Of a stretch of DNA of 32,151 nucleotides, positions 6,985 through 15,601 are shown in pieces. The notes beneath the pieces were generated by a model. It was not told where the DNA came from, made no database searches, and worked only from the letters and a program-made list of their open reading frames with translations. This stretch comes from a virus. Numbering within the stretch: position 1 is the stretch's first letter; the number at the start of each line of letters is the position of its first letter. The stretch covers positions 1-32,151 of the IMG/VR virus record IMGVR_UViG_3300005581_000075. One strand, written 5' to 3'. Position numbers and translations under genes: made by a program.

Positions 6985-9900
6985 ATGGCCGATAACCCAA
7001 AGATACAAGCAGAGATAGGCTTAAATGCCGACCCTGCTGTTCAAGGATTCGAGAAGGTCAAGAAGGCCGGGGAGCAGGCCGCCCAATCTTTGAAGGCTTC
7101 CGGAGAGAAAGCTGAACAAGCGCTTAAAGGCACCGGTGAACAGGCCGATGAATCTGCAAAAAAGATCATCCAGGCTGAAGGAAGAATTGAGGCCGCACTC
7201 AAAAGGCGCATTGCCCTAGAGGAAGCATCCCTAAAAGGACAGCGGGCGGTCGATGAGGCTCGAATCTCTAACCGTGGCCTTGACCCGGCGAAGTTCTCGC
7301 CTTACCTTGACCAGTTGGAGCGCGTAAGACAGCAGCAAGACGCTGTGCGCAATTCCATGGTGAATAGCGCCAAGAGCCTGGACTATGTCGGGCTATCGGC
7401 AAAGCAAGCCACTGCAGCACTGCGCCAGGTCCCCGCGCAGTTCACTGACATTGCCGTCAGTCTTCAGGGCGGGCAAAATCCTCTAACGGTACTCCTGCAG
7501 CAAGGCGGACAGCTTAAGGACGTGTTCGGCGGGGTTGGCAATGCAGCCCGTGCGCTTGGCGGCTACGTTGCCGGACTAGTTAACCCATTCACCTTGGCCG
7601 CTGCCGCCATCGGCGCTATCGCATTCGCCTACGAAAAAGGCGCGAACGAACAACGCGAGTTTGAGAAAACACTGATCTTGACAGGCAAGGCGGCGGGCGT
7701 CACCGCTGGCCAGCTCTCAGACATCTCGGCCCGCATTGACCAGTTCAGCGGTGCCACTCAAGGCAAGGCGGCTGAAGCTCTGAATGTCTTCGCGAATGCA
7801 GGCATCAAAGGTGCAAGCAACCTGGAGCGCTTCACGGCCACGGCCATCGAGTTCGAGCGAGCAGGCGGCGGGGCACTTGAGACCGTTGCAGAGAACTTCG
7901 CCAAGCTAGGCAAAGACCCGCTCAAGGCGAGCCTGGCACTGAACGAGTCAACAAACTTCCTGACCCGCTCACTGTACGAGCAGATCAAGGCGCTTGAGGA
8001 TCAAGGCAAGAGTGTAGAGGCCGCACGGGTCGCGCAAGACGCCTACAACTCTGCACTGCAAGACCGTACGCCGCAGCTTTTGCAAAACCTTGGGTACATC
8101 GAGCGCGGCTGGAATGCTATCAAGGACGCCACCAAGGGCGCTATCGACGCGGCTTTTAACGTTGGCAGGGCAAGTAATCCAATAGACGATGCAAGAGCAG
8201 CATTTTCAGCTTCACAAGTCCGTGTTGAGCGGCTTCGCCAGTTGGGTCCTGGTGTTGATAACCAAAGGGCCATCGCCGCAGAGCTTGCGCGCGGTGAGGC
8301 AAGCAAGCAAATCCTGTTTAATCTTCAAGAGCAGGAAAAGTTCGAGCGGAAGATTTCAGGGCTCAAAGCCGAGCAATTGGTTTCTGTGAAAGCGTCAGCG
8401 GCTTGGGACGAAGCTCGGGCAAAGTTTTTGACAAATGAAGAACAGGTCACAAGAACCATTGCCGATCTCAGAAGCAAGGCCAACACTGCTATGCGCGGCG
8501 CTGATGCCGAGCAGCAGACAAAAATCCAGGCCGAATTGGCTGCTGCAGAAAAACAAGCTCGGGAAAGCGCAGCCTCAAAACAAAGCGCCAAAGACCCAAC
8601 TGATTCGCCTGTATACAAGGAAGCATTGCGGGCCGCAAAGCTGCGTCAAGAGCTGCGCATCAAAGAAAACGAAGAGATAGACAAGTTCATTCGTGAGACC
8701 ACAGACAAGCAGATAGAGGGTTACAGAAAACTTAAAGAAGCAGCGTCTGACGCCGCCAATAAAGCCTTCGTTGACCAATACACCTCATCTCAAAAGTCCA
8801 TCGACTCTCTTAAAGAGCAGATCGACAAAGAGAAGGAAGCCGCTGCAGCGATCGGTCTCACAAAGGATGCCATTGCAGACCTTGAAGCAGCAAAGTTAGA
8901 CGAGCTGGCCGCTTCAAAAGACCGCCTTGCGATATCAAAACTCGAAAGAAACGAGTCTGATGCTCTCTATGAAACCTACAAAGAGGAAGCCGATTCTTTG
9001 CGGGCTCTTGCTCAAGCGAAAAGAGAGCGCGGCATAAAGGCGGCAGAGTTCGATGAACTGAAAAAGTACAACGACGAACTGAAGAAATCGGCAGAGGAGC
9101 TGAATAAAAGCCTGACCGATGCCATCATGCGCGGCTTTGACAACGGCAAGGGCTTTGCTGAGAACTTCCGCGACACGATCAAGAACATGTTCAAGACGCT
9201 GGTTCTGCGCCCGGTCATCAGCGCGATAGTGAACCCCGTATCTCAGGGCATATCGGGACTGTTGGGTGGCGGGTCGGCTGGTGGAGGATTTGGGGGCCTT
9301 GGCGGCCTTGGCGGCCTTATCGGTGGCGGAATTAGTAGCTTCACCGCTGGCTTCCAGGGCGCTGGGCTTGCTGCAGGGCTTGCTGGCCCGACAACATTAG
9401 GCGCGGGCGGGCTAACAGGGTTTGGTGCGGCGCTTGGCGCAAGCCCTTTTGCCGGGGCCTTAAGCGCACTTGGCACATCCATGCCATACATTGGCGCAGC
9501 CTTGGCCCTTTACAGCGTCTTCAAAGAAAAGAAGACCCCGCACCTTGGCTCTGCGGTCAACGCCAACATATTCGGCGCGACAACCGACAGAACAGATTAC
9601 CTCGCGGGGAACTTCAACGCTCAAACCGATGATGCGTTACGCTTCCTGACGCTTGGCAGTGTTGGCTCTCTGAACAAGCTGGATCGCGCCTTTGGCGGCT
9701 CTGGAGACTTCAGCGCTAACGCCAAATTCGCAGCTGACAACAAAGACGCCTCCGCTGCAGATGCCACCATCTTCAGAGGTTCGCAAGAGATCGCAGCGCT
9801 GTTCGGTGAAGGTTACAAGCTTTATACAAAAGACGCTGGCGAGGCATTCAAGCAGTTCACGCAAGACTTCGACGGGCTAACGCTGCAGGCAATCAAGTCG

Positions 9901-11100
9901 CTTAGCAATGTTCCTATCTACGTAAAAAACGAATTTGACAAACTAGGCGACAACGCAACCACCGAAGGCATCGGCATTCTGGTTGACCAGATCGGCGTAT
10001 TCCAGGGCCAGCTATCAGCCATGAAGCTGGCCATCGGATCACTTGGTTCCGCCTCTGATGCCGCACTGGCAAGCATCATCGCCAACGTGGGCGGCATTGA
10101 GCAATTCTCAAGCGCTGTCGATGCCTATTACCAAAACTTCTTCACCGAGGCTGAGCGCCTAGCTTTCTCAACTTCGCAGCTGTCGGCAGAGTTCGAGAAG
10201 CTTGGCGTTTTGATGCCGACAAGCCGAGAAAGCTTCAGGGGCCTTGTGGATTCCATTGATACCGCCACAGAGTCAGGGCAAAAGCTCTATGCGGGCCTAT
10301 TGAGCCTCGCTGGTTCATTCGCGGCAGTTGTGCCAGAGGCAGAAAAGGCTAAGGCCGCAGTCGGTGCGGTAGTTCAAGAAGTCGGTGCGATAGTTCAAGA
10401 CGTAGGTGCGATAGTTCAAGAGATCGTTGCAACAGCACAGGCCGCATCCTTTACGCCCCTGCCATCCACGTATGGTTCATATGTCCAGGATGGCGTGACG
10501 TTCATTGTCGGCAACCTGAACGACCTAGCTGCGGCATCATCTGGTGCGGCGAACTCTATTGGGCAGGTAACTGATGCGATAAATGACGCATCTAGCGCAT
10601 GGAAAGCGGCAGCGGATTCGATTGATGCTGAGATTAGAAGGATACGAGGGGATATAAACGGTACGGGCAAAGATGGGCAGGCAGAGGCTTTAGCAAACTT
10701 TGCGACGCTAACTGCAAGGGCTAGAGCCGGAGAGGTTAGCGCCGCTTCTATGCTGCCAAAAGCAAGCCAAGACTATTTATCTTTGGCCGCCGGTAATGCC
10801 TCGTCCGCTTCAGAACTTCGCAGGGCTCAGTCAACAACCCTGGCAAGTTTGATTCAGACACAAAAAACGCTTGCGTTGGCTCCTGCAATTGGATTTTCGT
10901 CTCCGAGTTATCCGGTTATGACTGGAACATCTGCGGCGTCTTCAGGTTCGTTAGATGCGCTTATTGCTGAGGTAAAGGCGTTGAAGCTGTCGATTGAGAC
11001 CGCTCAAGCGGCATCAAACGTCAACACCAAAAAAACCGCTGACATTCTGGTGAGAGTGACAGAAGGCGGCGATGCAATGCTGACGAGGGCCGCGCCATGA
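6985..11100 (+). CDS. Tail tape measure protein (1371 aa)
   Basis: This is the longest gene of the window, as expected for the protein that sets tail length. Residues 1-130 are charged and helical. A TMP_2-type segment follows ('AALRQVPAQFTDIAVSLQGG', 'LVNPFTLAAAAIGAIAFAY', the latter hydrophobic). Long coiled-coil regions span about 400-720. A lambda-H-type C-terminal signature follows ('GFDNGKGFAENFRDTIKNMF'), then a Gly/Ala/Leu-rich hydrophobic region (about 755-850). Three copies of a seven-residue repeat lie near residue 1130. I start at the ATG at 6985 because the frame upstream reads through the terminator hairpin. The stop overlaps the next gene by ATGA. Confidence 0.93.
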   Translation: MADNPKIQAEIGLNADPAVQGFEKVKKAGEQAAQSLKASGEKAEQALKGTGEQADESAKKIIQAEGRIEAALKRRIALEEASLKGQRAVDEARISNRGLDPAKFSPYLDQLERVRQQQDAVRNSMVNSAKSLDYVGLSAKQATAALRQVPAQFTDIAVSLQGGQNPLTVLLQQGGQLKDVFGGVGNAARALGGYVAGLVNPFTLAAAAIGAIAFAYEKGANEQREFEKTLILTGKAAGVTAGQLSDISARIDQFSGATQGKAAEALNVFANAGIKGASNLERFTATAIEFERAGGGALETVAENFAKLGKDPLKASLALNESTNFLTRSLYEQIKALEDQGKSVEAARVAQDAYNSALQDRTPQLLQNLGYIERGWNAIKDATKGAIDAAFNVGRASNPIDDARAAFSASQVRVERLRQLGPGVDNQRAIAAELARGEASKQILFNLQEQEKFERKISGLKAEQLVSVKASAAWDEARAKFLTNEEQVTRTIADLRSKANTAMRGADAEQQTKIQAELAAAEKQARESAASKQSAKDPTDSPVYKEALRAAKLRQELRIKENEEIDKFIRETTDKQIEGYRKLKEAASDAANKAFVDQYTSSQKSIDSLKEQIDKEKEAAAAIGLTKDAIADLEAAKLDELAASKDRLAISKLERNESDALYETYKEEADSLRALAQAKRERGIKAAEFDELKKYNDELKKSAEELNKSLTDAIMRGFDNGKGFAENFRDTIKNMFKTLVLRPVISAIVNPVSQGISGLLGGGSAGGGFGGLGGLGGLIGGGISSFTAGFQGAGLAAGLAGPTTLGAGGLTGFGAALGASPFAGALSALGTSMPYIGAALALYSVFKEKKTPHLGSAVNANIFGATTDRTDYLAGNFNAQTDDALRFLTLGSVGSLNKLDRAFGGSGDFSANAKFAADNKDASAADATIFRGSQEIAALFGEGYKLYTKDAGEAFKQFTQDFDGLTLQAIKSLSNVPIYVKNEFDKLGDNATTEGIGILVDQIGVFQGQLSAMKLAIGSLGSASDAALASIIANVGGIEQFSSAVDAYYQNFFTEAERLAFSTSQLSAEFEKLGVLMPTSRESFRGLVDSIDTATESGQKLYAGLLSLAGSFAAVVPEAEKAKAAVGAVVQEVGAIVQDVGAIVQEIVATAQAASFTPLPSTYGSYVQDGVTFIVGNLNDLAAASSGAANSIGQVTDAINDASSAWKAAADSIDAEIRRIRGDINGTGKDGQAEALANFATLTARARAGEVSAASMLPKASQDYLSLAAGNASSASELRRAQSTTLASLIQTQKTLALAPAIGFSSPSYPVMTGTSAASSGSLDALIAEVKALKLSIETAQAASNVNTKKTADILVRVTEGGDAMLTRAAP
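10360..10422. repeat. Three 21-bp tandem repeats in the tape measure gene
   Basis: Three consecutive 21-bp units encode VGA(V/I)VQ(E/D). Units differ at only one to three positions. A length change here would alter tape length by seven residues per unit. Confidence 0.9.
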
Positions 11101-12149
11101 TTGTTATACCGCCGATTGATATCACAGATGCAATGCTTACAAGTAGCTCCGCATACGAGGCGGCTCCGGCGGCTTACAACTCCGGGACAACGTACTCAAT
11201 AAATGCTTATGTGAGCGTTGCTGGCTCGCTCGGTCAAATAACAGTTTATAGATCATTGCAAAACTCTAACCTTAACCACACTCCGGCATCTAGCCCGTCA
11301 TGGTGGGAAAACCATTGCAATACTTATAATGTATACAACGGGTCGACAAATTACCTTGTAGACGAATACGCAATTGACACAACAACTCACAAAATATATA
11401 GAAGCCTTGTCCATCCAAATTCTGGAAACGCTCAGACAGATACAGACTTTTGGGAATTTATAGGCACAACAAATAGATGGGCTATGTTTGACACCGACAG
11501 AAGCGCTGGCACGGTGCAGGCCGCGCCTATTGTTGCTGTCTTGACACCGGGTCAGCGAGTCAATTCTTTAGCATTGACTGGTTTGATCGGTAGCTATGTG
11601 ACTGTCTCGATGACGGTATCAGCAGTTAGCGTTTTCTCTAGAACGATATCAATTACCGGTAGACAGACTCTCACTTGGTCTGATTATTTCTTTGGTGACT
11701 TTGAACATGTTGAAAGCGTATTGATAACTGACCTACCTCCGTATTCCAACGGAGTAATAACGGTCACGATATCAGGGACTGGCGTTGTTCAGTGTAGCTC
11801 GCTTGTTATTGGGCTTGTCGTAAACATTGGAAGGGTGATTTATGGAGCTAGGAACGACGCATTAAACTTTTCGCGTATCGAGCGCGATGATTTTGGCAAC
11901 AGTGTTTTAGTACCAAGAAGAACAGTTCCGAAAACAAATCAAACGATTCTATTCAACAAGAACCAGACAAATACACTAATTGGCATCAGAAAATTGCTCA
12001 ACGCAAAGCCCGCAGTTTGGTCCGGTGTTGATGACGAAAACTCTGATTATTTTGAGTCGTTGCTGATTATTGGAATCTACAAACAATTCGAGATCGAACT
12101 AACTCACCCTTCGCATGGCATGTTGAATCTTGAACTTGAGGAACTGTAA
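11097..12149 (+). CDS. Tail-tip protein with two carbohydrate-binding-like repeats (350 aa)
   Basis: It follows the tape measure with an ATGA overlap, the usual place for a distal tail or tail-tip protein. Residues 27-73 ('YNSGTTYSINAYVSV...SWWEN') and 75-121 ('YNGSTNYLVDEYAID...DFWEF') are two copies of a small domain opening with Y-N/G-T/S-Y and closing with a Trp/Phe pair, like the short chitin/carbohydrate-binding modules on phage fibres. The rest is beta-rich and ends with 'HGMLNLELEEL'. The DNA is more AT-rich than that of the tape measure. The exact family is not recognised. Confidence 0.65.
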   Translation: MIVIPPIDITDAMLTSSSAYEAAPAAYNSGTTYSINAYVSVAGSLGQITVYRSLQNSNLNHTPASSPSWWENHCNTYNVYNGSTNYLVDEYAIDTTTHKIYRSLVHPNSGNAQTDTDFWEFIGTTNRWAMFDTDRSAGTVQAAPIVAVLTPGQRVNSLALTGLIGSYVTVSMTVSAVSVFSRTISITGRQTLTWSDYFFGDFEHVESVLITDLPPYSNGVITVTISGTGVVQCSSLVIGLVVNIGRVIYGARNDALNFSRIERDDFGNSVLVPRRTVPKTNQTILFNKNQTNTLIGIRKLLNAKPAVWSGVDDENSDYFESLLIIGIYKQFEIELTHPSHGMLNLELEEL

Positions 12150-12949
12150 TGGCAATAACGGCACCACCAACAATTGCGGCGCTATCTACGCCGCCGACAA
12201 CTGCAGATCCGACAACGTTCGACACTCGTGCTGACACGTTTCTTTCAGAGCTTACGCCATGGGCTGGGGACGTTGGGGACGTTGCTGACAACGTATTTGA
12301 CAACGCAACAGAAGCGTTTAACTATGCAACTTCAGCATCTTCATCCGCATCTACCGCGACAACCCAGGCCAACGCTGCTGCTGCGTCGGCTGCAAGCGCC
12401 CTGGGCGCACCAGGCACCAACGCGACCAGCACGACAAGCACGGCGACCGGCACGGGATCGAAGACGATCACGATTCAGACCGGCAAGGCGTACTCGGTCG
12501 GGCAGAGCGTCATCATCGCACGCACTAGCGACCCGTCAGGCGTTCGCATGGGCGGGGCGATCACGGCCTACAACAGCGGCACCGGATCTTTGACTGTGAA
12601 CGTGTCCATTGCTGTCGGCAGCGGGACACACACCGACTGGACGATATCGCTTGGCGTGATCGCAAACTCTGGCATCTTGCCGATATCAGCCATCACGACG
12701 AACACGTCGGCAACGGTTAACACGGACTACCTGATTGATGCCGACTCGGTGGTCCTGACAGCCCCGACATCAAAGTCGGTGGGCGACTTGTTTCAGTACC
12801 AAATCATGAACAGCCGCGCGACATGCTCTGTCGATTTTGGCTCCGACAAATTGTTTGGCAGAACACCGGGCGTTATGTCGCTGGCGAGCCCAAATTCACG
12901 CGGGAAACTGCAATGGTCTGGTTCAACTTACGGATGGATTGACGCATGA
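12149..12949 (+). CDS. Tail fibre-like protein (266 aa)
   Basis: The N-terminal 60 residues ('PPTIAALSTPPTTADPTTFD', 'FLSELTPWAGDVGDVADNVF') resemble the attachment segment of many phage fibre proteins. An Ala/Ser/Thr-rich helical stalk follows (about 60-90), then a beta domain with 'GKAYSVGQSVIIARTSDPS' and 'MGGAITAYNSGTGSLTVNV', a motif common in tail fibres, and a C-terminal beta domain ending 'KLQWSGSTYGWIDA'. The likely role is host binding at the tail tip. It is coupled to its neighbours by one- and four-base overlaps. Confidence 0.8.
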   Translation: MAITAPPTIAALSTPPTTADPTTFDTRADTFLSELTPWAGDVGDVADNVFDNATEAFNYATSASSSASTATTQANAAAASAASALGAPGTNATSTTSTATGTGSKTITIQTGKAYSVGQSVIIARTSDPSGVRMGGAITAYNSGTGSLTVNVSIAVGSGTHTDWTISLGVIANSGILPISAITTNTSATVNTDYLIDADSVVLTAPTSKSVGDLFQYQIMNSRATCSVDFGSDKLFGRTPGVMSLASPNSRGKLQWSGSTYGWIDA

Positions 12950-13377
12950 GCATAGATACAGAATTCTTTGGCGGTCAGCCGCCAAAATGGGTTAGCGGTA
13001 CAACGTACCCGCTTGACTTCATCGTTCGCAGCCCTGCGAGTCAGCATCACTATGTGCGGATCGTTGCTGGAGCCGGGACAACAGACCCAAGCGCGGACGG
13101 CACGAATTGGGCTCGCGTTGGGGCCGGTGGCATCAAGAGCATCCAACGCGGTGTTATTTCGTTTTCTGCAGCATCTGCAACAGCGACGGTTTCATCGGTT
13201 GACACAAACAAATCCAGGCTCACTAAGCTGGGGAATACAAACAATGGCGGCGCGTCAGCGACGCAAGCTAACGACGAAACAAATATCGTTTTGACAAACG
13301 CCACAACGATAACGGCGACAAAAAATGGGACAACTCAAACTGTCGTTGTTTCGTATGAGCTTGAGGAGAAGTGGTGA
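12946..13377 (+). CDS. Fibre-associated protein with carbohydrate-binding-like N-terminus (143 aa)
   Basis: The N-terminal half ('WVSGTTYPLDFIVRSPASQHHYVRI', then 'DPSADGTNWARVG') has the same Y/W-spaced module pattern seen in the tail-tip protein, typical of short carbohydrate-binding modules. The C-terminal half is a Ser/Thr/Ala-rich beta region. It overlaps the fibre gene by ATGA and the next small gene by three bases. It is likely a fibre accessory or a second fibre segment. Confidence 0.7.
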   Translation: MSIDTEFFGGQPPKWVSGTTYPLDFIVRSPASQHHYVRIVAGAGTTDPSADGTNWARVGAGGIKSIQRGVISFSAASATATVSSVDTNKSRLTKLGNTNNGGASATQANDETNIVLTNATTITATKNGTTQTVVVSYELEEKW

Positions 13378-13541
13378 TGCGCTACTTTTACGCAGAGCTT
13401 GACGGGTCAAACATTGTCAAATGCATTCTTGACACAGACCGGCAAATCGTTTCTCCGTCAATGATTCAGATCGGATCACCTGATGTTTCTTTATTTGGGC
13501 GCGTACATGCCGGAGAAGGTGTGTTCGAGGTTCCGGAATGA
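13377..13541 (+). CDS. Small fibre-cluster protein (54 aa), unknown function
   Basis: The start shares its A with the TGA of the previous gene, and its stop overlaps the ATG of the next gene, so it sits inside a coupled chain. The product begins MRYFYAELDGSNIVKC and ends GEGVFEVPE. Very similar small proteins with 'Y.VL.....V......' openings occur after fibre genes in many phages. No enzyme motif or membrane segment is visible. Confidence 0.7.
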   Translation: MRYFYAELDGSNIVKCILDTDRQIVSPSMIQIGSPDVSLFGRVHAGEGVFEVPE

Positions 13542-14329
13542 AGCGAACCGCACTCATCCTAAGCGTCCTTTTGGGCGCTTTTTTTTCGCCTGCGTTTGCT
13601 CAGTACCTGGGGCAGATGCAGGGGCATGTGCCAGCAGTCCCATTTCAGATTCAAGGCCCGCCATGCAACTTGCCGAACACCGTTCAGGCATCTGAGTTTC
13701 AGATGCTCGACGCGCCAGTCAAGATCGAAAATTGCATGGTGACGCCATTCGACGGATACCAGCGCGGAGCAATCGGAGCACACACCCGTGTCGATATGAA
13801 CGGGAAGCTAGGCAAAGGGTGGACGGCTTATTACTCAGTGGAGTGCTTCGGGTCTTCGGGTAACACCATGGGCGAATGTGGCGCTCTTTACGCCCGAGTT
13901 GAGCCCGTATTGGGTGGCTCCCCGTTGTGGCATTTTGCAATTCACGGAGAGTGCCGCAATCGAGGCGAAAACCCAGGCTTGTGTGGCGGGCTAAATATCG
14001 AACTGCGCGATCACTGGCAGGAGCAGTATGGAGTACCAAGCAAGGGCGAGTTCCTTGCTGTGAACATCCAGCCATCGCCAAATATGCGCAACGTCAAAGG
14101 TGTGCAGATTCAGCACGGCGAAGCTTTTCAATTTAGCTTTGACCACGACGGCGCTTTTGAGCGAGTTGGCCATGTCAACGGCACGCCATTCTGCTGGAAG
14201 TTTGAGGCAAGCACCCAGCAGCTTTTGCTGATTCGCGGATGTCATCTTCATGGCGCACAGGTGGCCCATGTGATTGATCTTAATTGGCGGTCAAACCTGC
14301 CCCTGTACATCCCCCATAAGAGGTATTGA
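13538..14329 (+). CDS. Exported cysteine-rich protein (263 aa), unknown function
   Basis: Residues 1-21 form a clear Sec signal peptide: MKRT, a hydrophobic core (ALILSVLLGAFF) and cleavage after AFA. The mature part of about 242 residues holds eight cysteines, an even number that suits disulfides in the periplasm. It is rich in beta-type stretches and His/Trp; no family is recognised. Location between fibre and lysis genes suggests a late-expressed exported factor, for example in superinfection exclusion or surface change, but this is speculation. A full intrinsic terminator lies inside the signal-peptide codons. Confidence 0.75.
   Translation: MKRTALILSVLLGAFFSPAFAQYLGQMQGHVPAVPFQIQGPPCNLPNTVQASEFQMLDAPVKIENCMVTPFDGYQRGAIGAHTRVDMNGKLGKGWTAYYSVECFGSSGNTMGECGALYARVEPVLGGSPLWHFAIHGECRNRGENPGLCGGLNIELRDHWQEQYGVPSKGEFLAVNIQPSPNMRNVKGVQIQHGEAFQFSFDHDGAFERVGHVNGTPFCWKFEASTQQLLLIRGCHLHGAQVAHVIDLNWRSNLPLYIPHKRY
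13561..13586 (+). terminator. Strong intrinsic terminator inside the signal-peptide coding region
   Basis: Eight-base stem AAGCGTCC/GGGCGCTT (one G-T pair), loop TTTT, then a run of eight T from 13579. It lies 23 bases after the ATG of the exported protein, so the codons of the hydrophobic core double as a terminator. Confidence 0.8.
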
Positions 14330-14331
14330 GG

Positions 14332-14649
14332 ATGGACATAGATCCTGAAAAGATCATCCACGGCCCGTTTGTTATCGGGGCGATGGGCGCACTTGTCGCG
14401 GCATATAAATCTATGCCTGGCTCGACATTCGCAGAAAAGGCAATCAATGTAGGTCTTGGCGCTATGTCAGCGGAATATGTGACGCCAGCCATAACCGAAT
14501 GGCTGCAAATTACGTCGAAGGCGTATTTTGGCTGCGCCGCCTTCCTTTTTGGGATGCTTAGCATGTCTCTTGCGGCGGCTGTACTTGACGGGATAAAGGC
14601 CACAAAATTAGGGGAAATTATTGAGTCATGGCTAAAGCGCAAGGGCTGA
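14332..14649 (+). CDS. Putative holin (105 aa)
   Basis: A short N-terminal polar stretch is followed by hydrophobic segments at about 10-26 ('GPFVIGAMGALVAAY'), 36-50 and 67-90 ('GCAAFLFGMLSMSLAAAVLDG'), and a basic tail (WLKRKG). Size, charge distribution and position just upstream of the endolysin fit a phage holin that permeabilises the inner membrane. I use the ATG at 14332, with AGAGG about nine bases upstream; a TTG two codons earlier is possible. Family membership is inferred from topology and context. Confidence 0.65.
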   Translation: MDIDPEKIIHGPFVIGAMGALVAAYKSMPGSTFAEKAINVGLGAMSAEYVTPAITEWLQITSKAYFGCAAFLFGMLSMSLAAAVLDGIKATKLGEIIESWLKRKG

Positions 14650-14652
14650 AAA

Positions 14653-15018
14653 ATGTTTGAATTAATTTCCATCATCAATGCGGTTGTCTGCCTTTCCCTG
14701 TCTTTTGCGTCTATCTTTGCGATCCTGCACCCATCGGTAAACGATGGGGTCGTCATCAAGTTCGGCCTGATACTTCTTACAGTTGGTTTCGGCACTCTGG
14801 CTTATAAACTGTCGGGCATGTGCGATTTATACGACGTTCAAAGCCTAGAGAAGACGCTCCTGATTATTCATCTTGGAGCACTTGTGTTGGTCATTGGCTA
14901 CCTGTTCAGGGTGCTCAAAGCAGGCCACAAAATGCAGCGTGTGTCCGACTGGATTCGTCCGCATGGGCAGAAAGAAAGTCAGTTGCAGCAAGTGTCAGGC
15001 CGCACTGATGGACGTTGA
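14653..15018 (+). CDS. Putative second holin or antiholin, membrane protein (121 aa)
   Basis: Three membrane segments are visible: about residues 5-25 ('IINAVVCLSLSFASIFAIL'), 34-52 ('VIKFGLILLTVGFGTLAY') and 68-88 ('LLIIHLGALVLVIGYLF'), followed by a polar, basic C-terminal tail. It starts four bases after the first holin-like gene and precedes the endolysin. Paired membrane proteins in lysis cassettes often act as holin and antiholin; which is which cannot be read from the sequence. Confidence 0.65.
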   Translation: MFELISIINAVVCLSLSFASIFAILHPSVNDGVVIKFGLILLTVGFGTLAYKLSGMCDLYDVQSLEKTLLIIHLGALVLVIGYLFRVLKAGHKMQRVSDWIRPHGQKESQLQQVSGRTDGR

Positions 15019-15079
15019 ACAGATACTTCTGAAATGCCGGATAAAACCGGCCACCGCTAAAGAATTCGCGCCGCACTAG
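14963..15079 (+). CDS. Possible small CxxC protein (38 aa) nested in the lysis cassette
   Basis: The product begins MGRKKVSCSKCQAAL, with a CxxC pair, a third Cys further on, and many Lys/Arg. It overlaps the end of the preceding membrane protein in another frame and runs into the terminator at 15070. The pattern recalls tiny zinc-binding phage proteins of the Com type. The start has no clear ribosome-binding site, so it may be a chance frame. Confidence 0.35.
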   Translation: MGRKKVSCSKCQAALMDVEQILLKCRIKPATAKEFAPH

Positions 15080-15092
15080 ATGCGGCTTTTTT
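15070..15092 (+). terminator. Intrinsic terminator before the endolysin gene
   Basis: Stem GCCGCA/TGCGGC, loop CTAGA, six T. It ends about 40 bases before the endolysin start. Confidence 0.85.
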
Positions 15093-15133
15093 ACGCCCCG
15101 AAATTGCTTCGCTTAGGCTGGAAGGTGCTGCCA

Positions 15134-15601
15134 ATGAACTTCGATCTGGCTTTTGAAAGACTCATCGGCCACGAAGGCGGATATGTGTGGCACGAGAAAG
15201 ACCCAGGAGGCGAAACAAAATTCGGCATCAGTAAGCGTAGCTACCCGGGAGAAGATATTTCGGGGCTGACACTCAACATGGCCAAGCAAATCTACATGCG
15301 CGACTACTGGGGGCCGTCGGGGTGTGATGCTGTACCGGACGCCATCAAGTTTGATCTGTTTGACATGGCGGTCAATAGCGGTGTGCAAGCCGCTGTGAAG
15401 TGCCTTCAAAGAGCTGTCGGCGTGACTCCTGACGGCGTACTGGGGTCGGTGACATTACAAGCGGTGCAGAGCATGCCTGCTGTGCGCCTGCTGGCACGCT
15501 TCAATGGTTCCCGTCTCGCTTTAATGACTGACCTTCCAACCTGGTCGGCGTTTGGCAAAGGGTGGGCACGACGCATCGCGGCGAATTTGGCGGCAGCATG
15601 A
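15134..15601 (+). CDS. Endolysin, GH108-type N-acetylmuramidase (155 aa)
   Basis: The N-terminus carries the GH108 signature: 'HEGGYV' with Glu14 as the probable catalytic acid, then 'DPGGETKFGISKRSYPG'. The C-terminal half has 'FDMAVNSGVQAAVKCLQRAVGV' and 'DGVLG', the peptidoglycan-binding repeat of this family, with closing 'GKGWARR'. It hydrolyses the glycan backbone of murein after holin triggering. I choose the ATG at 15134 (GGAAGG upstream); the frame extends 18 codons further but that part reads through the terminator. No signal peptide is present, so it depends on the holin. ATGA overlap with Rz. Confidence 0.92.
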   Translation: MNFDLAFERLIGHEGGYVWHEKDPGGETKFGISKRSYPGEDISGLTLNMAKQIYMRDYWGPSGCDAVPDAIKFDLFDMAVNSGVQAAVKCLQRAVGVTPDGVLGSVTLQAVQSMPAVRLLARFNGSRLALMTDLPTWSAFGKGWARRIAANLAAA

